A DNA stretch of 64,000 nt from Areca catechu (lineage: Eukaryota > Streptophyta > Magnoliopsida > Arecales > Arecaceae), in the NCBI GenBank assembly GCA_021397845.1, contig CM038038.1, positions 70,106,748 to 70,170,747 on the forward strand, given 5' to 3'. The notes below the pieces were generated by a model that worked only from the letters and a program-made list of their open reading frames with translations, was not told the DNA's origin and made no database searches. The first letter of the stretch is position 1. Each line of letters starts with the position of its first letter. The translations under genes and the position numbers were made by a program. Of the stretch, positions 10,911-22,721 are shown one piece after another.

Positions 10911-13900
10911 TGTTGCCACCAAGATCACCATGGCTTATAGCTCCGACGTGCCATAAGTGCATCGGGTTTGTAGGGTTCGGTGGCAAGGCAGAAACATAGA
11001 TTTCAAAATTTTTATCTTTATGAAATCTTCACCAAACCCTTAACCCAAGATCTCCTTAAAAGAATTAAAACATATAACATGTATATATAAGAATTAAACT
11101 CATATAAAAGTACTAACCTGTGTTGCTAAAATCCAAACTCTGAATCTCCACCAGGTGCCCAAATGTTCACCCTCCAATGGTGATCCACACAGAAAAAGAT
11201 GAAGACAACAATTTCTTGTTCTTGGCTCCTCTTCTTGAATTCTTTTCAAGAATTCAATTCTTGGACTTTTAGGCTGAAATTTTCTTTCTTGAAAATTTCT
11301 TTTCTTCCTTCTTTCCTCTTCTTGAATTCTTTTCTTGAATTCCCTTTCTTGAATTCCTTTTCTTGAATTGAATTGGAGGAAGAAATTAAGACAAGTAGTG
11401 TCTTAATTCAAGAAAGAAAAGAAGAAGAACAGATCCTTCCTTTTCCTTTCCTTTACGGTTCAAGACCTTCCTCTTATTCTTGTTTAGGATCAGAGTTTCG
11501 ACAGAGATTATCTCTGTAAGGGAAACAATACCCAACAAGCATAAAGGGAAGGAGTATTCCGGAGAGGAGGAGAGGAATATGATCTTTGAATTTGATTATC
11601 AGAAAAAATCCCCGAGAACCCAAACCCTTTTATAGATTTCAGAGGGGCGTCTTCTCAAAACAATGCAACCCTCTGAAACCCCAGGAATCACGATCTCTCA
11701 TTCCTCATGCATCCCCTCAACCAAAAATCATGATTCTCTGATTTAATTTTCATTTTTCCGACGAGAAGGACTCTCGGAAAAACTTCAGGAATAATCGTGA
11801 CTTTTGGAGACGGATTTGAGACCGAAAAATGATGGATCTTTTTCCTTAATTTTTTTGGCCATCAGATCCAGATCCAAGGGCGTCAGATAAACATCCAAAT
11901 TTCCCCCCCCCTATCTTTTTTTCTCCGATGGAATTTTCTTCCCACGCGCGTGAAGAGGAGTCCACACGCGCATGGACTCTTCTTCTTGGCATGCGCGGGT
12001 GAGGAAAGGAGTGGGCGGCTTGGAGAGAGGGTCTCAGTGCACTTGATTCACTTGGGTTCAGCCATGGGTTAGCCCAATGTCCTAAAATTTAAATTAGACC
12101 TTAATCTGGTTCAATCAGAACCCAATTAAGCCTAATTCGGAACCAAATTCGAATCTGATTCGAATAGAAATTTGGTCTGCAACACATGCTAGTGTGTTTA
12201 TCCTGCAAACATGATTTAATTCCAAATTAAATCCTTCATCAATTTTATTTTGTGTGTAACCCATTGGGTTCTACACCTAGCCAACAGTAGGTCCGAGTGC
12301 TATTTGACTTAATTCGGTTAGATCTCAACTAAGCCGATTTAGGTCAACTCAAACTAGCTCGACTTGGTCAATTAGAATCTAACTCTAATTAACTGATTTG
12401 AATTACCATAATTCAATCATATACCTACAAGACAAGATTGACGTCTAGCAACATATCATGTCTACCCGGAAGATGTGGAATTTTGGTTGATTTATCAAAA
12501 TACCCTTCAGTGGTGAGTTACCGGGCAATTCAGTCCTTTGATCAACTTGCATCTCGAATATGATTATGAATATGGATACTTGTCAAATCCAATTTCATAT
12601 TCATCCCTAGCTCAATCTTTATAATGATGATTCATTAATGAACCATTAGAAATTAACTCTAATGTTCATACTTTGATCAAAGATTTTCTGAATCCATCAT
12701 TTAATCGAAATTAGCTGGATGAATTCCCTCTTACTAGGGCTGATCAATTCCTTGTTGACCTACTCATAACCTCCATATACAATCCACCATACCCAGTATC
12801 ACCTCGTGCATGACTCAGTGTCATGATTGATTGCGATCCAAAGTATGGATTCATATATATAAGGTACCATGGTAGTCTCAGGTCAAAGGACCACATGCAC
12901 TACTCTCACTATGAGAATTATCTATTGACAAACAGATAAGGTTCCATTAGATATTCTCAATCTGGATCAATTCAGTGAACTCATTCTCTAATGAACACTC
13001 ACATCCTAGTATTAGTGTCAAACACAAGTGACTATAAGATCAGTCACCCTCATCACAAAGCATATATAGGATGTGCTGGTCTTGCCGGAAACATTGATCC
13101 CCAACTCAATGTCCCATCGACCAGGAATATTTTAGATTAGGGTTTTAAGGCTTTAGGTCTCACTGGTATGATCTCATCATAACCCTAGAACCATAGCCCT
13201 AATCTATGGGGTTCATCATATAATCATAAAAACACAGCGTATGATGAAAATAATGCCTTTATTATAATAATGTCAATTCATTGATTTTGGGGTCAAAATA
13301 CAATAATTCAATTGGCTTTCAGGGCACAATCTTTCAGGGTTCCCATGGGGTTCTCATCCCTCCCTTTCTTGGTTGGCTCCTTGGTTCGATTGCCCTATAA
13401 AAAGAAGAGATCCGGGCTGGGGATTCTGGCGGGGACACTCTAATGATCAAGTTAGACGAGACGATCAAGAAGAACATAACCTCTATGGTGGAGAGCTTCA
13501 GGGGCTCTCCACCAAGAAGGTGGAAGGTAGAATTGAGGTGGAAAGAACAAGCGGAGATGGGGGTGAAGAGCCTAGAAGGGTCTGCTGGAGGTCCCTTGCT
13601 CGCTTGCCCTCTATCCCCTCCTCACCTGTTTACCTCCTTTTCTCTCCTCTCCTTTTTTTCCCTCTTCCCCCCTTACTAGGAGGGGCTCTCTCCTTGTTGT
13701 ATGGGATGGCCCAAAATAGGTCTAGGACTTTGTCCCGGTGTCCCTTTCCGTGTGCCCTCACTGAGAGGGGCTTACTATTGCTTGTGGCTTCCCTCCTATT
13801 GAACCAGTCCTTAGAAGGAGATTCTTTCTTTAGGGGTGCATGCTGGCATGGCACAGGTCCTATCCCTTCTAGTGATGCAGTTCCCTATGGAAGGGACGGG

Positions 13901-14401
13901 TGCCGTGCCACTAAGCCCCGTGCCACAGTGGGGAGTTTTTATTCTTGGAGAGACCATTCGAGCATTGCAGGGCCCTGGGGTCTTAATGGAATACTCCTCT
14001 TGGAGGAGGTTCGGGTTTCATGTCACGGGGGTTAAAGCTCCCGGTTGCACGGTCGTCAACGTGGAAGCACGCTACAGGACCTGGAGTCTGAAGGCTCTTG
14101 AAGGAGCACCTTTGCATAGAGCACGCAAGCGGCGCGTTGCAAAATTTGAATTAATGGTAGGGTATGTGCCAACTTCTAGAGGTTGCAGGCAGACAGAGAC
14201 CCCCCTTTACTGTGGTTTGAATTCCTATTGATCTTTTCCTCCTTTGCTATTGGTGAGAATTCTTTTCTTCGCAGGGCAGGAAAGGGGCCCGCTTTGGGAG
14301 CCTCATCTTGGCTCTTTGGTTTAGCCACCACTCTCGGGTGGCAGGCTCTTCATAAGAGGGGCCACCAGCAGAGACTCCACATCAGTGGATGTGCCATATC
14401 A
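10911..14401 (-). repeat. Element I left (3') LTR, split by solo LTR H
   Basis: Bases 10911-10968 and 13342-14401 align with 17817 onwards, for example CATCGGGTT then CCCATGGGGTTCTC against CCCATAGGGTGCTCG. The join is confirmed because removing H and one GGGTT copy restores the alignment. Several + strand open stretches here (such as 13373-14035) do not survive in the sister LTR and are not genes. Confidence 0.88.
10969..13336 (-). mobile_element. Solo LTR H (Copia, related to the LTR of element E)
   Basis: This 2368-bp block runs from TGTAGGGTTC to AATCTTTCA with GGGTT duplicated at 10964-10968 and 13337-13341. It holds no ORF of note. Read on the minus strand it begins TGAAAGATTGTGCCCTGAAAGCC, parallel to element E (TGTTGGGAATTGTGTCC ... 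AAAGCCAAT). It has a similar length (E: 2361 bp) and similar internal landmarks (TCTAGCAA, an ACTCAGTGTC-like stretch). It is therefore a solo LTR left by LTR-LTR recombination. Confidence 0.85.
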
Positions 14402-14420
14402 GATGCCCCCCACTCCCAGG
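14402..14420 (-). promoter_or_regulatory. Element I polypurine tract
   Basis: On the minus strand this reads CCTGGGAGTGGGGGGCATC and directly precedes the LTR start. It fixes the orientation of element I as minus. Confidence 0.75.
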
Positions 14421-15603
14421 CTCGAAGGATGAAGCATCACTCGAGGCCAAGGAAGTAACGACCATACTGATGTGAAGGGGTGTGCCCCTTGAGCCATTAA
14501 TGCCTCGAGCACCTGCATCCCAAAGATCGTACTTTCATGCAAACGAGGTGATGCTACGCTCGGTCCTCCGATAAAAGATCATAAATGTTTCATTTGGATC
14601 GAGGCAACTACCCTTGATTTGAAGCATCGGAGTCTCCTGGTTGGTTAAGGAGTTGAAGACTCGCATGCCTTTGATGGGCACGAGGCAATGGTGGGTGGCA
14701 GACTTTATTGCAAGGGACTTGTCCCCTTGCCCTTTTAAAGGACCTTCGATTGAAATGGGCCAAGATTTTGTAGAGTCTCCTTCCTTCTCTTCTAGCCCCC
14801 CTTTTCCTGCTTCTTTCTCGTCGAGTGTCGATGAGGTGAAGCCATCACCCGGTCATGGGGCAGGACAAATTTCGGGCTCAGGCCTTCTGGTCTCGAGAGC
14901 CTATGAGCTAGATAATGACCCTTCAGGAAGTGTCGGCTAGCATTACGGGCTTCAGGAGGGGCCAGCTAGCATCCCAGCAGGGATGTCTGGTCTTGGAGAA
15001 GGGACCCACCAAGCTCGACACCACCTCCAGGAGGAAAGAGAAGGGGGAGAGCCTCCACCCGAAAGTGGACGCGGTCATGGTCGCTTTGAAGAAGGCCATG
15101 GCTGCCATGGCACTGATGGAGGTGGCCTAACAAGAAGCTATTGAAGCTACCTCTAGAATCACAAGATTGGTGGCCTCTAAGGATGGGTCGGCTGATGCAA
15201 TATTGGACCCTTGTTATGGGGGATCCAGGAGAAGATGGGTGCCCTCCTCAGGCAGAAGGGGCTGGAATGTCTCTGGCCAATCTTGCCTATACCTTTGGTG
15301 CCCGGGGGAGGTGCACTTTGGAACAGGATAACCCCGTTGCTGAGGGCACATCGGGCCTTGGGGTAGAGTCCAGAGCCGGAGAGGACCTACCCATTGGTCG
15401 GGCGAAGAGTGGCGAGGGTGTTTCGAGCCTCTTTCTTTTTATTTTGTAACTGAACCTCTAAAAGATTCCTCGACCTCTGACGTGTCCTTCTTTCACTTGT
15501 AACTTAAATTTTTGAAGAATTTCCTGGCCTGTCGGGAACCTTCATAGGATGTAAGAGGAGACTTAGCAATGAGAATATCCTTTTCTTTATGGCTATTGTT
15601 CTT

Positions 15604-15623
15604 CCCCCCCCCCCCCCCCCCCC
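15604..15623 (-). repeat. Homopolymer C20 (G20 on element strand)
   Basis: Twenty consecutive C on the + strand, followed within 20 bases by T-rich runs. Read in element orientation it is an A-rich tract followed by G20, which could fold as a G-quadruplex. The length may also be inexact because of sequencing slippage. Confidence 0.8.
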
Positions 15624-16059
15624 ATCTTCTTTCTCTATTTTTTTTCTTTTTTTTTTAGGGGCTTTAAAGGAATCCTTTAAGATATTCAAGGGACTATAGT
15701 CCAACTTAAGCAAAACATCCAACCTGTACTTCGTTCTTCACTTAGTTGTTCCTCCCTTTTGCATGGAAAGTGGATGAACTTTGGGGCTATTGAAAATGTA
15801 GGCATGTCTCTCCCAGGCCTTAGTCATTTAGGTGAGCATCGAGACCTTAGGATTGGCACCAGAATTTGTGGGGGCATCTTGTCCTCATTCCACTGACTTT
15901 GAAGTCGTGCGGGCCCGAACATAGGACTTCAAGAATTTTTTTGACTCGCCCAGCTATGAATTGAGCGGTAGATGGCAGGACTCCTTGGTTTCCCAATGAA
16001 CATCTTTGGACTATGAGTAAGGCAACAGATGTGAGGCTTCTGGAGATTCTAGACTTGAA

Positions 16060-16996
16060 AGTGTCATACAGTGTGTCAAGCAGTAGATGGCAGGTTACCC
16101 TATCACCACCTCCGAATAGTGAGCATGGGGAGGAGTGCGGGCCTGATAGGGGGCCCAGCTTGAAGGGGCCAAACTATGAGTCGAGCAAAAGATGGCGGAT
16201 TGCCTTACTGCCACCTCTAGACTACGAGCACGGCGAGGAGTGTGGGCCTGCTTGGGTAGCATTGCTTGAAGGGGCCAAACTATGAGTCCAGCGATAGATG
16301 GCAGGTTGCCCTGTCGCCACCTCTAGACTGTGAGCATGGCAAGGAGTGCGGGCCTACTGGGGGGCCCAACTTAAAGCGGCCGAATTATGATTCAAGTAGT
16401 AGATGATGGGTTGCCCTACTGCCACCTCTAGATTATGAGCACGGGCCTGCTAGGGGGCCCTGCTTGAAGGGGCCAAACTATGAGTCAAGTGATAGATGGC
16501 GGGTTGCCTTGCCACCACCTCTAGACTGTGAGCACAGTGAAGAGTGCAGACCTATTGGGGGGCCCAGCTTAAAGGGGCCAAACAATGAGTCAAGCGATAG
16601 ATGGCAGGTTGCCCTGCTGCCACCTCCAAACTGTGAGCACGGTGAGGAATGTGGGCCTACTAGGGTCCTGGCTTGAAGGGGCCAAACTGTGAGTCAAGCA
16701 GTAGATGGCGGGTTGCCTTGCCTCCACCTCCAAACTATATGCACGGTGAGGAGTGCAGCCCGCTGGGGTGCCCGACTTGAAGGGGCTGAACTATGAGTCA
16801 AGCGATAGATGATGGCTTGCCCTGCCGCCACCTTCGGACTGTGAGCATGGCAAGGAGTGCAGGCCTGCTGGGGGGCCTGGCTCAAAGGGGCCAAACTATG
16901 AGTAAAGCAATAAATGGTGGGTTGCCCTGCCACCACCTCTGGACTGTGAGCACGACGAGGAGTGCAGGCCTGCTAGGGGGCCTGGCTTGAAGGTGC
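16060..16996 (-). repeat. ~105-bp tandem repeat, about 9 copies, in element I interior
   Basis: The anchor CCAAACTATGAGTCAAG recurs at 16171, 16277, 16382, 16475, 16580, 16684, 16788 and 16893, giving spacings of 104-106 bp with one 93-bp copy. Each unit also has GATGGCGGGTTGCCCTG and GTGAGCACGGCGAGGAG blocks. No flank suggests a gene. Confidence 0.9.
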
Positions 16997-17213
16997 GGGA
17001 CTTCGTAAGTTTTCTAGCTTGAAGGTGCAGGGATTTATAAGTTTCCTGGCTTAAAGGTGCGGGGCTTCATAAGTTTCCTGGCTTAATGGTGCGGGGCTTC
17101 GTAAGTTTTCTAGCTTAAAGGTGCAGGGTTTCGTAAGTTTCCTGACTTAAAGGTGTGGAGCTTCATAAGTTTCCCGGCTTAAAGGTGCAGGGCTTCATAA
17201 GTTTCTCGGCTTA
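16986..17213 (-). repeat. 32-bp tandem repeat, 7 copies, in element I interior
   Basis: The unit is CTTAAAGGTGCGGGGCTTC plus ATAAGTTTCCTGG. It starts at 16986 and 17018 and repeats every 32 bp to ~17209. It grows directly out of the last 105-bp unit, whose GGCTTGAAGG text is reused as its beginning. Confidence 0.9.
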
Positions 17214-17796
17214 ATCCATTAGACTTGGAGTCGGATGGAGGCACTCCTGCATAGGTGAAAAACAAAGTTGCACCAAAAAGGAACTTAAATAACTGAGAAG
17301 GGAGTCTTACATCACCGGTAGTGCCCTTTTAAATCGCTTGTGTTCCAAGTTTGTGTGTATCGGGTAGTGCCGAGGCCGGCAAGGTAGTAGGCTCTACCTG
17401 ATCGGGCCTCGACCCCCTCACCGGGGTCCTTCACGGGAGTTACGGTAGCATGCTATTCTTTACCGATAGGCTGCCCCCACAGGGTCAAGCCTCATCTCTT
17501 GTCTGACCCAGCCCCTTGTGGATCCCTCGCAGGATGGCCCGGCTAGTCTCCTCGGCCTCCCCGTTGATCCGAGGTGGGCAACCGAAAGGGAATAGTGATG
17601 GATTCCAAGATCGGTGCAAAAATCCTCGGAGATCCTTCATGAGATGGGGCCCCGGCCATTATTGGGGGTGTCGTCTCTCCCCCTGGCCTTCTTCGAGGTT
17701 CTTCCTGCCTCCCAAGGACATCATCCCTATCAGCTTCTCAATAGGCTGGTTGTTGATGGCCAGTGGATGGGGCTCTTCAGCCCAACTCTTCCCACC

Positions 17797-17816
17797 CCCA
17801 ACCTAGTGTACCAATT
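17797..17816 (-). promoter_or_regulatory. Element I primer binding site
   Basis: On the minus strand, directly after the LTR, the sequence is AATTGGTACACTAGGTTGGG. TGG after a short AT spacer is the expected start of a tRNA-complementary primer site. I cannot name the tRNA. Together with the PPT at the other end it fixes orientation. Confidence 0.55.
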
Positions 17817-18823
17817 TGTTGCCACTGAGATCGTCGTGGCCTATAGCTCCGATGTATCGCCGGTGCATCGGGTTCCCATAGGGTGCTCGTCCCTCCCTTT
17901 TCTAGCTGGCCCTTGGTCTGGCCACCCTACAAAAAAGAGGAGACCCGAGCTGGGGATTCTGGTAGGGACACTCTGATGATCAAGTCAGATAGGACGATCA
18001 AGAGGAATAGAACCTCTATGACATAGAGCTTGGGGGGCTCCTCGCTAAGAGGGTGGAAGGTAGAATTGAGGTGGAAAGAATAAGCGAAAATGGGGGTGAA
18101 GAGCCTAGAAGGGTCTACTGGAGGTCCATTGCTCGCTTGCCCTCTATCCCCTCCTCATCTGTTTGCCTCCTTTTCTCTCCTCTCTCCTTTTTTTTCTCTT
18201 CCCCCCTTCCTGGGAGGGGCTCTCTCCTTTTGTATGGAATGGTCCAGAACAGGTTTGGGGCTTTGCCCCGGTGTCCCTTTTTGTGTGCCCTCACTAGGAG
18301 GGGCTTACTGCTGCCTGTGGCTTTTCTATTATCGGACCAGTCCTTAGGAGGAGATCCTTTCTTTGAGAGTGCATGATGGCATGGCATAGGTCCTGTCCCT
18401 TCGAGTGATGCAGTTCCCTATAGAAGGGGCAGGTACCGTGCCGCTGTGCCCCGTGCCATGGTGGGGTGTTTCCATTCCTGGAGAGACTGTTCGAGCATTG
18501 AAGGGTCATGGGGTCTTAATGGAATACTCCTCGTGGGGGAGGTTCAGGTTTCGTGTCATGGGGGTTGAAGCTCCCGGTTGCACGATCGTCAACGTGGTGG
18601 CACGCTACGAGACTTAGGACCTGAAGGCCCTTGAAGGAGCACTCTTTGCACAGAGCATGTGGGCGGTGCATTGCATAACTTGAATTAATGGTGGGCTGTG
18701 CACCACCTTCCAAAGGTTGCTTGCTGTGGTTTGAATTCCCGTTGATCTTTTCCTTCTTTTCATTTGGTGGGAATTCTTTTCTTCACGAGGCAGGAAAGGG
18801 GCCTGCTTCAGAAGCCTCATCTT

Positions 18824-21212
18824 GGCAGCATGAGTGTGACCCCGACCGGGAGCTAGCCTCAGATAGGGGGCTCGCCCCATGAGCACGACCCCGGTTGGGA
18901 ACTGACCTTGACAGGAGGGCTCGCCTTGGCAGCATGAGCATGACCCCGACCGAGAGCTGGCCTCAGATGGGGGGCTCGCTCTATGAGCATGACCTCGGTT
19001 GGGAGTTGACCTCGGTAGGAGGGCTCACCTTGTCAGCATGAGCACAACCCTAGCTTGGAGCTGGCCTTAGACGGGGGGCTTGTGATGCGGGACTAATATG
19101 CATGCAATTCTTTTTTTGTATGTTTTATATGTAGGGTGAGTGACTAATTCCTGAATTTCAGATTAAAATAAGTTATAGGGAATTTTGTATGAATTTTAGA
19201 AGATCAGCATGCAAATTAGGACCTAGAAAAGTAGCAAAGAAGGATCGCCGGGGCTGAGAAGCCTCGGTTAGGGCAAGTTCTCCTACAATAGAACTACTGG
19301 AGGTAGAGGAGTGTACCTGACAATGTCTGTGAAGATCGCAGTGAAGGGGTCTTTCGTTCCTCGATGGATGCGGCCTGGAAAATCGAGCCAATGACCCGCG
19401 GATACCCAGCTTTCTGCTCAGTGGTCCAATTGAGGCTTGGCTGGAGTCGTTGGATTCGTAGGAACTCGGAGACCTGCAAACGACCTGTCAGGGGTTAGAA
19501 AACTCACAAAGGAACAAGAAAACAAAGGAAAAATAGCAAGGGAAGGCTTTTTTTTGAGTGGACATCCAGGGATCTGGAGGGTTTGTTGGCAGCAGGAAGA
19601 TGATTACAAACACTGGGAAGAAAAACTCTCACAAACCCCTTTATGCACACAGCAGGGTATCACACAACTCAATAGAAAAACTCAAGGTTTTAATTCATAT
19701 CAAAAAGTGTATTTCATACAAGAGGCTAGGGTCCCTTAAATAGACCCTTAACCTTGGGCTCCAAGTAAGGGCACATAAGTCTTTACATAAGAATCCTTTT
19801 CCCTCTCAAACCCTAGCTAGAAAATAAGGAAACATTAGATAGAAAAATCCCTAAAAATTCTCTTGACTTGGCCAACACTCCAAGGACACCTAGGGGGGCA
19901 TGTTGGACTTCTAAGAGCAGCAAGAGGCCGGCCCAAAGGGGCTCGGGCGCATTGGTTTGGGCCTTTGGAAGCTGGGGTGGCCTGGTAGCCATGTAGCAGG
20001 AATATTCCCTGGTATCTTGCTTCTTATGGGCTTGGGCTTGGCGCCTAGGCTTGATTTCTTTGGGCTAGGATGTAGATGGACCTCTGGAATCATGGATGCC
20101 TTGGTATATGAATATATTTTGGCATCTGGAAGGGAATCTGGGCATCTGGAGGGCATATGCAAGGAATCAGGGTTTTCTGAATTTTTCCTCCTGGGGTCTT
20201 CAAATCTTCAAGCTGGGTTGGACTTGGGCTATACTTCCATGTCTTCAATCTAGTTGGACTTGGTCTTCACTTGTATGATGTGGTCTTGAGTCTTCAATAT
20301 GGTTGAATAGGACTCAAAAAAATAAAATTAGCTCGACATGAGCTGACTAACACTGGACTGAACTAGCTTAACATGAGCTGACTAGTATATAACTGAAACT
20401 CAAAAGACTCAAATAACAACTAAAATGGACTCAGATGGGCTAAGCCCTTATTACAGATGGACTCATAAATTATTGATCAATTCATAAAGGGTTGAAAAGC
20501 CTCTATCTTATTATGGTGCCTCCGGTGTCCCCACCAGCTTGCCCTATGAGCACGACCCCGGCTAGGAGCTGACCTCGGTAGGAGGGCTTGCCTTGATAGC
20601 ATGAACGCAACCCTGGCCGGGAGCTGGCCTCAGATGGGGGGCTCACCTTATGAGCATGACCCCGGCTGGGAGCTGACCTCGGTAGGAGGGCTCATCTGGG
20701 AAGCATGAGTGCAACCTCAGCTAGGAGCTGGCCTCAGAGGGGGGCTCGCCCTATAAGCACGACCCTGGCTAGGAGCTAACGTCGATAAGAGGGCTCGCCT
20801 TGGTAGCATGAGCACAACCTCAGTCGGCAGCTAGCCTCAGACGGGGGGCTTTCCCTATGAGCATGACCCTGGCTAGGAGCTGACCTCAGTAAGAGGGCTC
20901 GCCTTGGTAGTATGAGCATAACCCCGGCCAGGAGCTAGCCTCAGACGAGGGGCTCGCCTTATGAGCACGACCCCAGCTAGGAGCTAACCTCGGAAGGAGG
21001 GCTCGCCTTGGCAGCATGAGTGCAACCTCGGCCAGGAGCTGGCCTCAAATGGGGGCTCACCTTATGAGCATGACCCTGGCTAAAAGCTAACCTCGGTAGG
21101 AGGGCTTGCTTTGGTAGCTTGAGCATAACCCCGATTGGGAGTTGGCCTTAGATGAGGGGCTCACCCTATGAGCATGACCCCGACTGGGAGCTGACCTCGG
21201 TAAGAGGGCTCA
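18824..21212 (-). repeat. 104-bp tandem array (two ~52-bp half units), split by solo LTR G
   Basis: Starts at 18824, 18928 and 19032 are spaced exactly 104 bp. The array continues after G at 20537 up to solo LTR J at 21212, about 9 units in all. Each unit has two similar halves, one with GCATGAGC(A/G)..GACCCCG and GAGCTGGCCTCAGA, the other with TATGAGCACGACC and GAGCTGACCTCGGTAGG. The array is absent from the sister LTR. Confidence 0.9.
19083..20536 (-). mobile_element. Solo LTR G (same family as F)
   Basis: This 1454-bp block runs from TGATGCGGGACTAATATGC to GGTGTCCCCACCA, with GCTTG at 19078-19082 and 20537-20541. It lies inside the 104-bp array. On the minus strand it starts TGGTGGGGACACC exactly like F and has the same CTATTTAAGG TATA-like box (19735-19744). 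No ORF in it is convincing. Confidence 0.88.
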
Positions 21213-22630
21213 TAATACGGGATGAGATGAAATCATGCAATCATGATGGATGGAGATTCAAGCAAAAGGATTAGTAAGCTCAATTGAGCAATAAATTCAC
21301 ATACATATGAGCTAAATTAATCCAAAGAAAGTTTTATGAAAGAGACTAGTAGATCTAAGTTTCAACACTCGCAATGTAGATCTAGTTCAAACAAAGAGTA
21401 GGACCTTTATAGCAAGGAAACCATCATTACTAGGATAAGTTAACCTTCAAATGATTAGATCTAAAGAGGTTAAGAATGGTTCTCCTACCAATAATGATGG
21501 CTAAAAATATTTGGTAGAAGGGTTCACTCAACTCTCTAAGAAAGAGGCTTAGATCATAAGATTTACACTCCCTAGACTTATGGACTCACCTTATAGATGG
21601 TTCATGGCTTGGAAACCCTCATCTTCAACTTGGGATCCATCAGAGAACCTGCATAATATTTCAATATGAGGCATTGAAGTGTAGAGAATGAAGGAATTGA
21701 AAGATAGAAAGAAGAGAGATGGAAAGTGGAGGATGCTTGGAGCTAGGCGGCTTGGACTCTTCAAATGGCCATGGAGGGACTCCTTTGAAGAGGAGTGGCT
21801 CTCACACCCCCTCCCTCATAAAGTGAACTTGCTCCTAAGCAATGGAAACAAAGAAAATAAACAAAACTATGGATCTCACACCCTCTCCCAAATGGAGTGA
21901 CCAAAGCCCAAAGCAATTGGAAGAAAATACTCAAACTTGATTTCATTTCATAAGAGATAAGAGATTGCCTACAAAGGGGAGCTTGGGGGGCTATTTATAG
22001 GCCCAAGTCCTCCATAAAATTCATCCAAGAGAGGGTGGGTTTGGCTAACCAACTCTAGTTCAACTACTAACTAGATTGGTTAGGAAGTTCTAACAAGAAA
22101 CTAGAATTAGTTGTAACCAAAATTGGTTGCAACTAATTATATATGTGGCACCTATGTGGATGATGAAGTGGCCTTCCTTGATGATGTAGCATCCATGTTG
22201 GAAGGTGAGGTGGCAAGTGAGGTGGCACTCCACATAGGAAGGTGGTTGCAAAGTTGTTGGGGGAGTTGTAGGTAGTTGTCTTCACTTTATATTGCCCCCA
22301 AAAAGGTATTGATGAGGTGGCCTCCAAGTGGCACCCAAGTGGATGAAAGTGAGGGATGAGGTGGCCTCCAAGTGGCACCCAAGTGGATGGAATGAGGTGG
22401 CCTCTAAGTGGTGTCCAAGTGATTGGAAATTGAGTTAACTCCATGAAGAAGATTTGGGTCGACTCAAAGAAAATTGGTTGAGTCGGCTCATGAAAGGTAG
22501 GTGGCTTCATGAGGCTTCCTTGCTTCCTCCATTGATATATTGGGCTCAATTAAAAAGCCTTCTGACTTAATTCCCTAGCTGCAAAAGAGTTAGCTTGAAA
22601 TCTATTTACCTTTGCTTGATATCCCCATTA
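21213..22630 (-). mobile_element. Solo LTR J with TA ends
   Basis: This 1418-bp block runs from TAATACGGGATGAG to GATATCCCCATTA, flanked by GCTCA at 21208-21212 and 22631-22635. The ends look like TGATACGGG...CCCCATCA after C-to-T decay, similar in plan to G and F. It has no coding potential. The orientation is inferred from similarity of the ends to G and is weak. Confidence 0.7.
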
Positions 22631-22721
22631 GCTCACCATGGCTCTTTAGTTTGGCCATTGCACTCGGGTGGCGGGCTCTTCATCAGTGGGGCCACCAGCA
22701 AAGACTCCAAATCAGCTAATG

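Larger units (their letters stand above)
14421..17796 (-). other. Element I internal region without gag or pol
   Basis: About 3.4 kb between PPT and primer site. No RT, integrase, protease or gag motif was seen on either strand. The part at 14500-15450 is GC-rich with broken + strand frames (for instance 14641-14940 and 15141-15449), antisense to the element. They could be remains of an antisense ORF, as some Tat elements have, but I recognise nothing. At 15604 there is a C20 run, then a C/T-rich tract. From 16060 to 17213 tandem arrays fill the space. The stretch 17220-17790 is unique GC-rich leader sequence. Confidence 0.6.

Noticed and set aside
13373..14035. A 220-codon + strand open frame with apparent hydrophobic stretches
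   Set aside because: It lies within the left LTR of element I, is antisense to the element, and its counterpart in the right LTR (from 17890) is broken; composition is low-complexity Leu/Pro/Ser. No family recognised.
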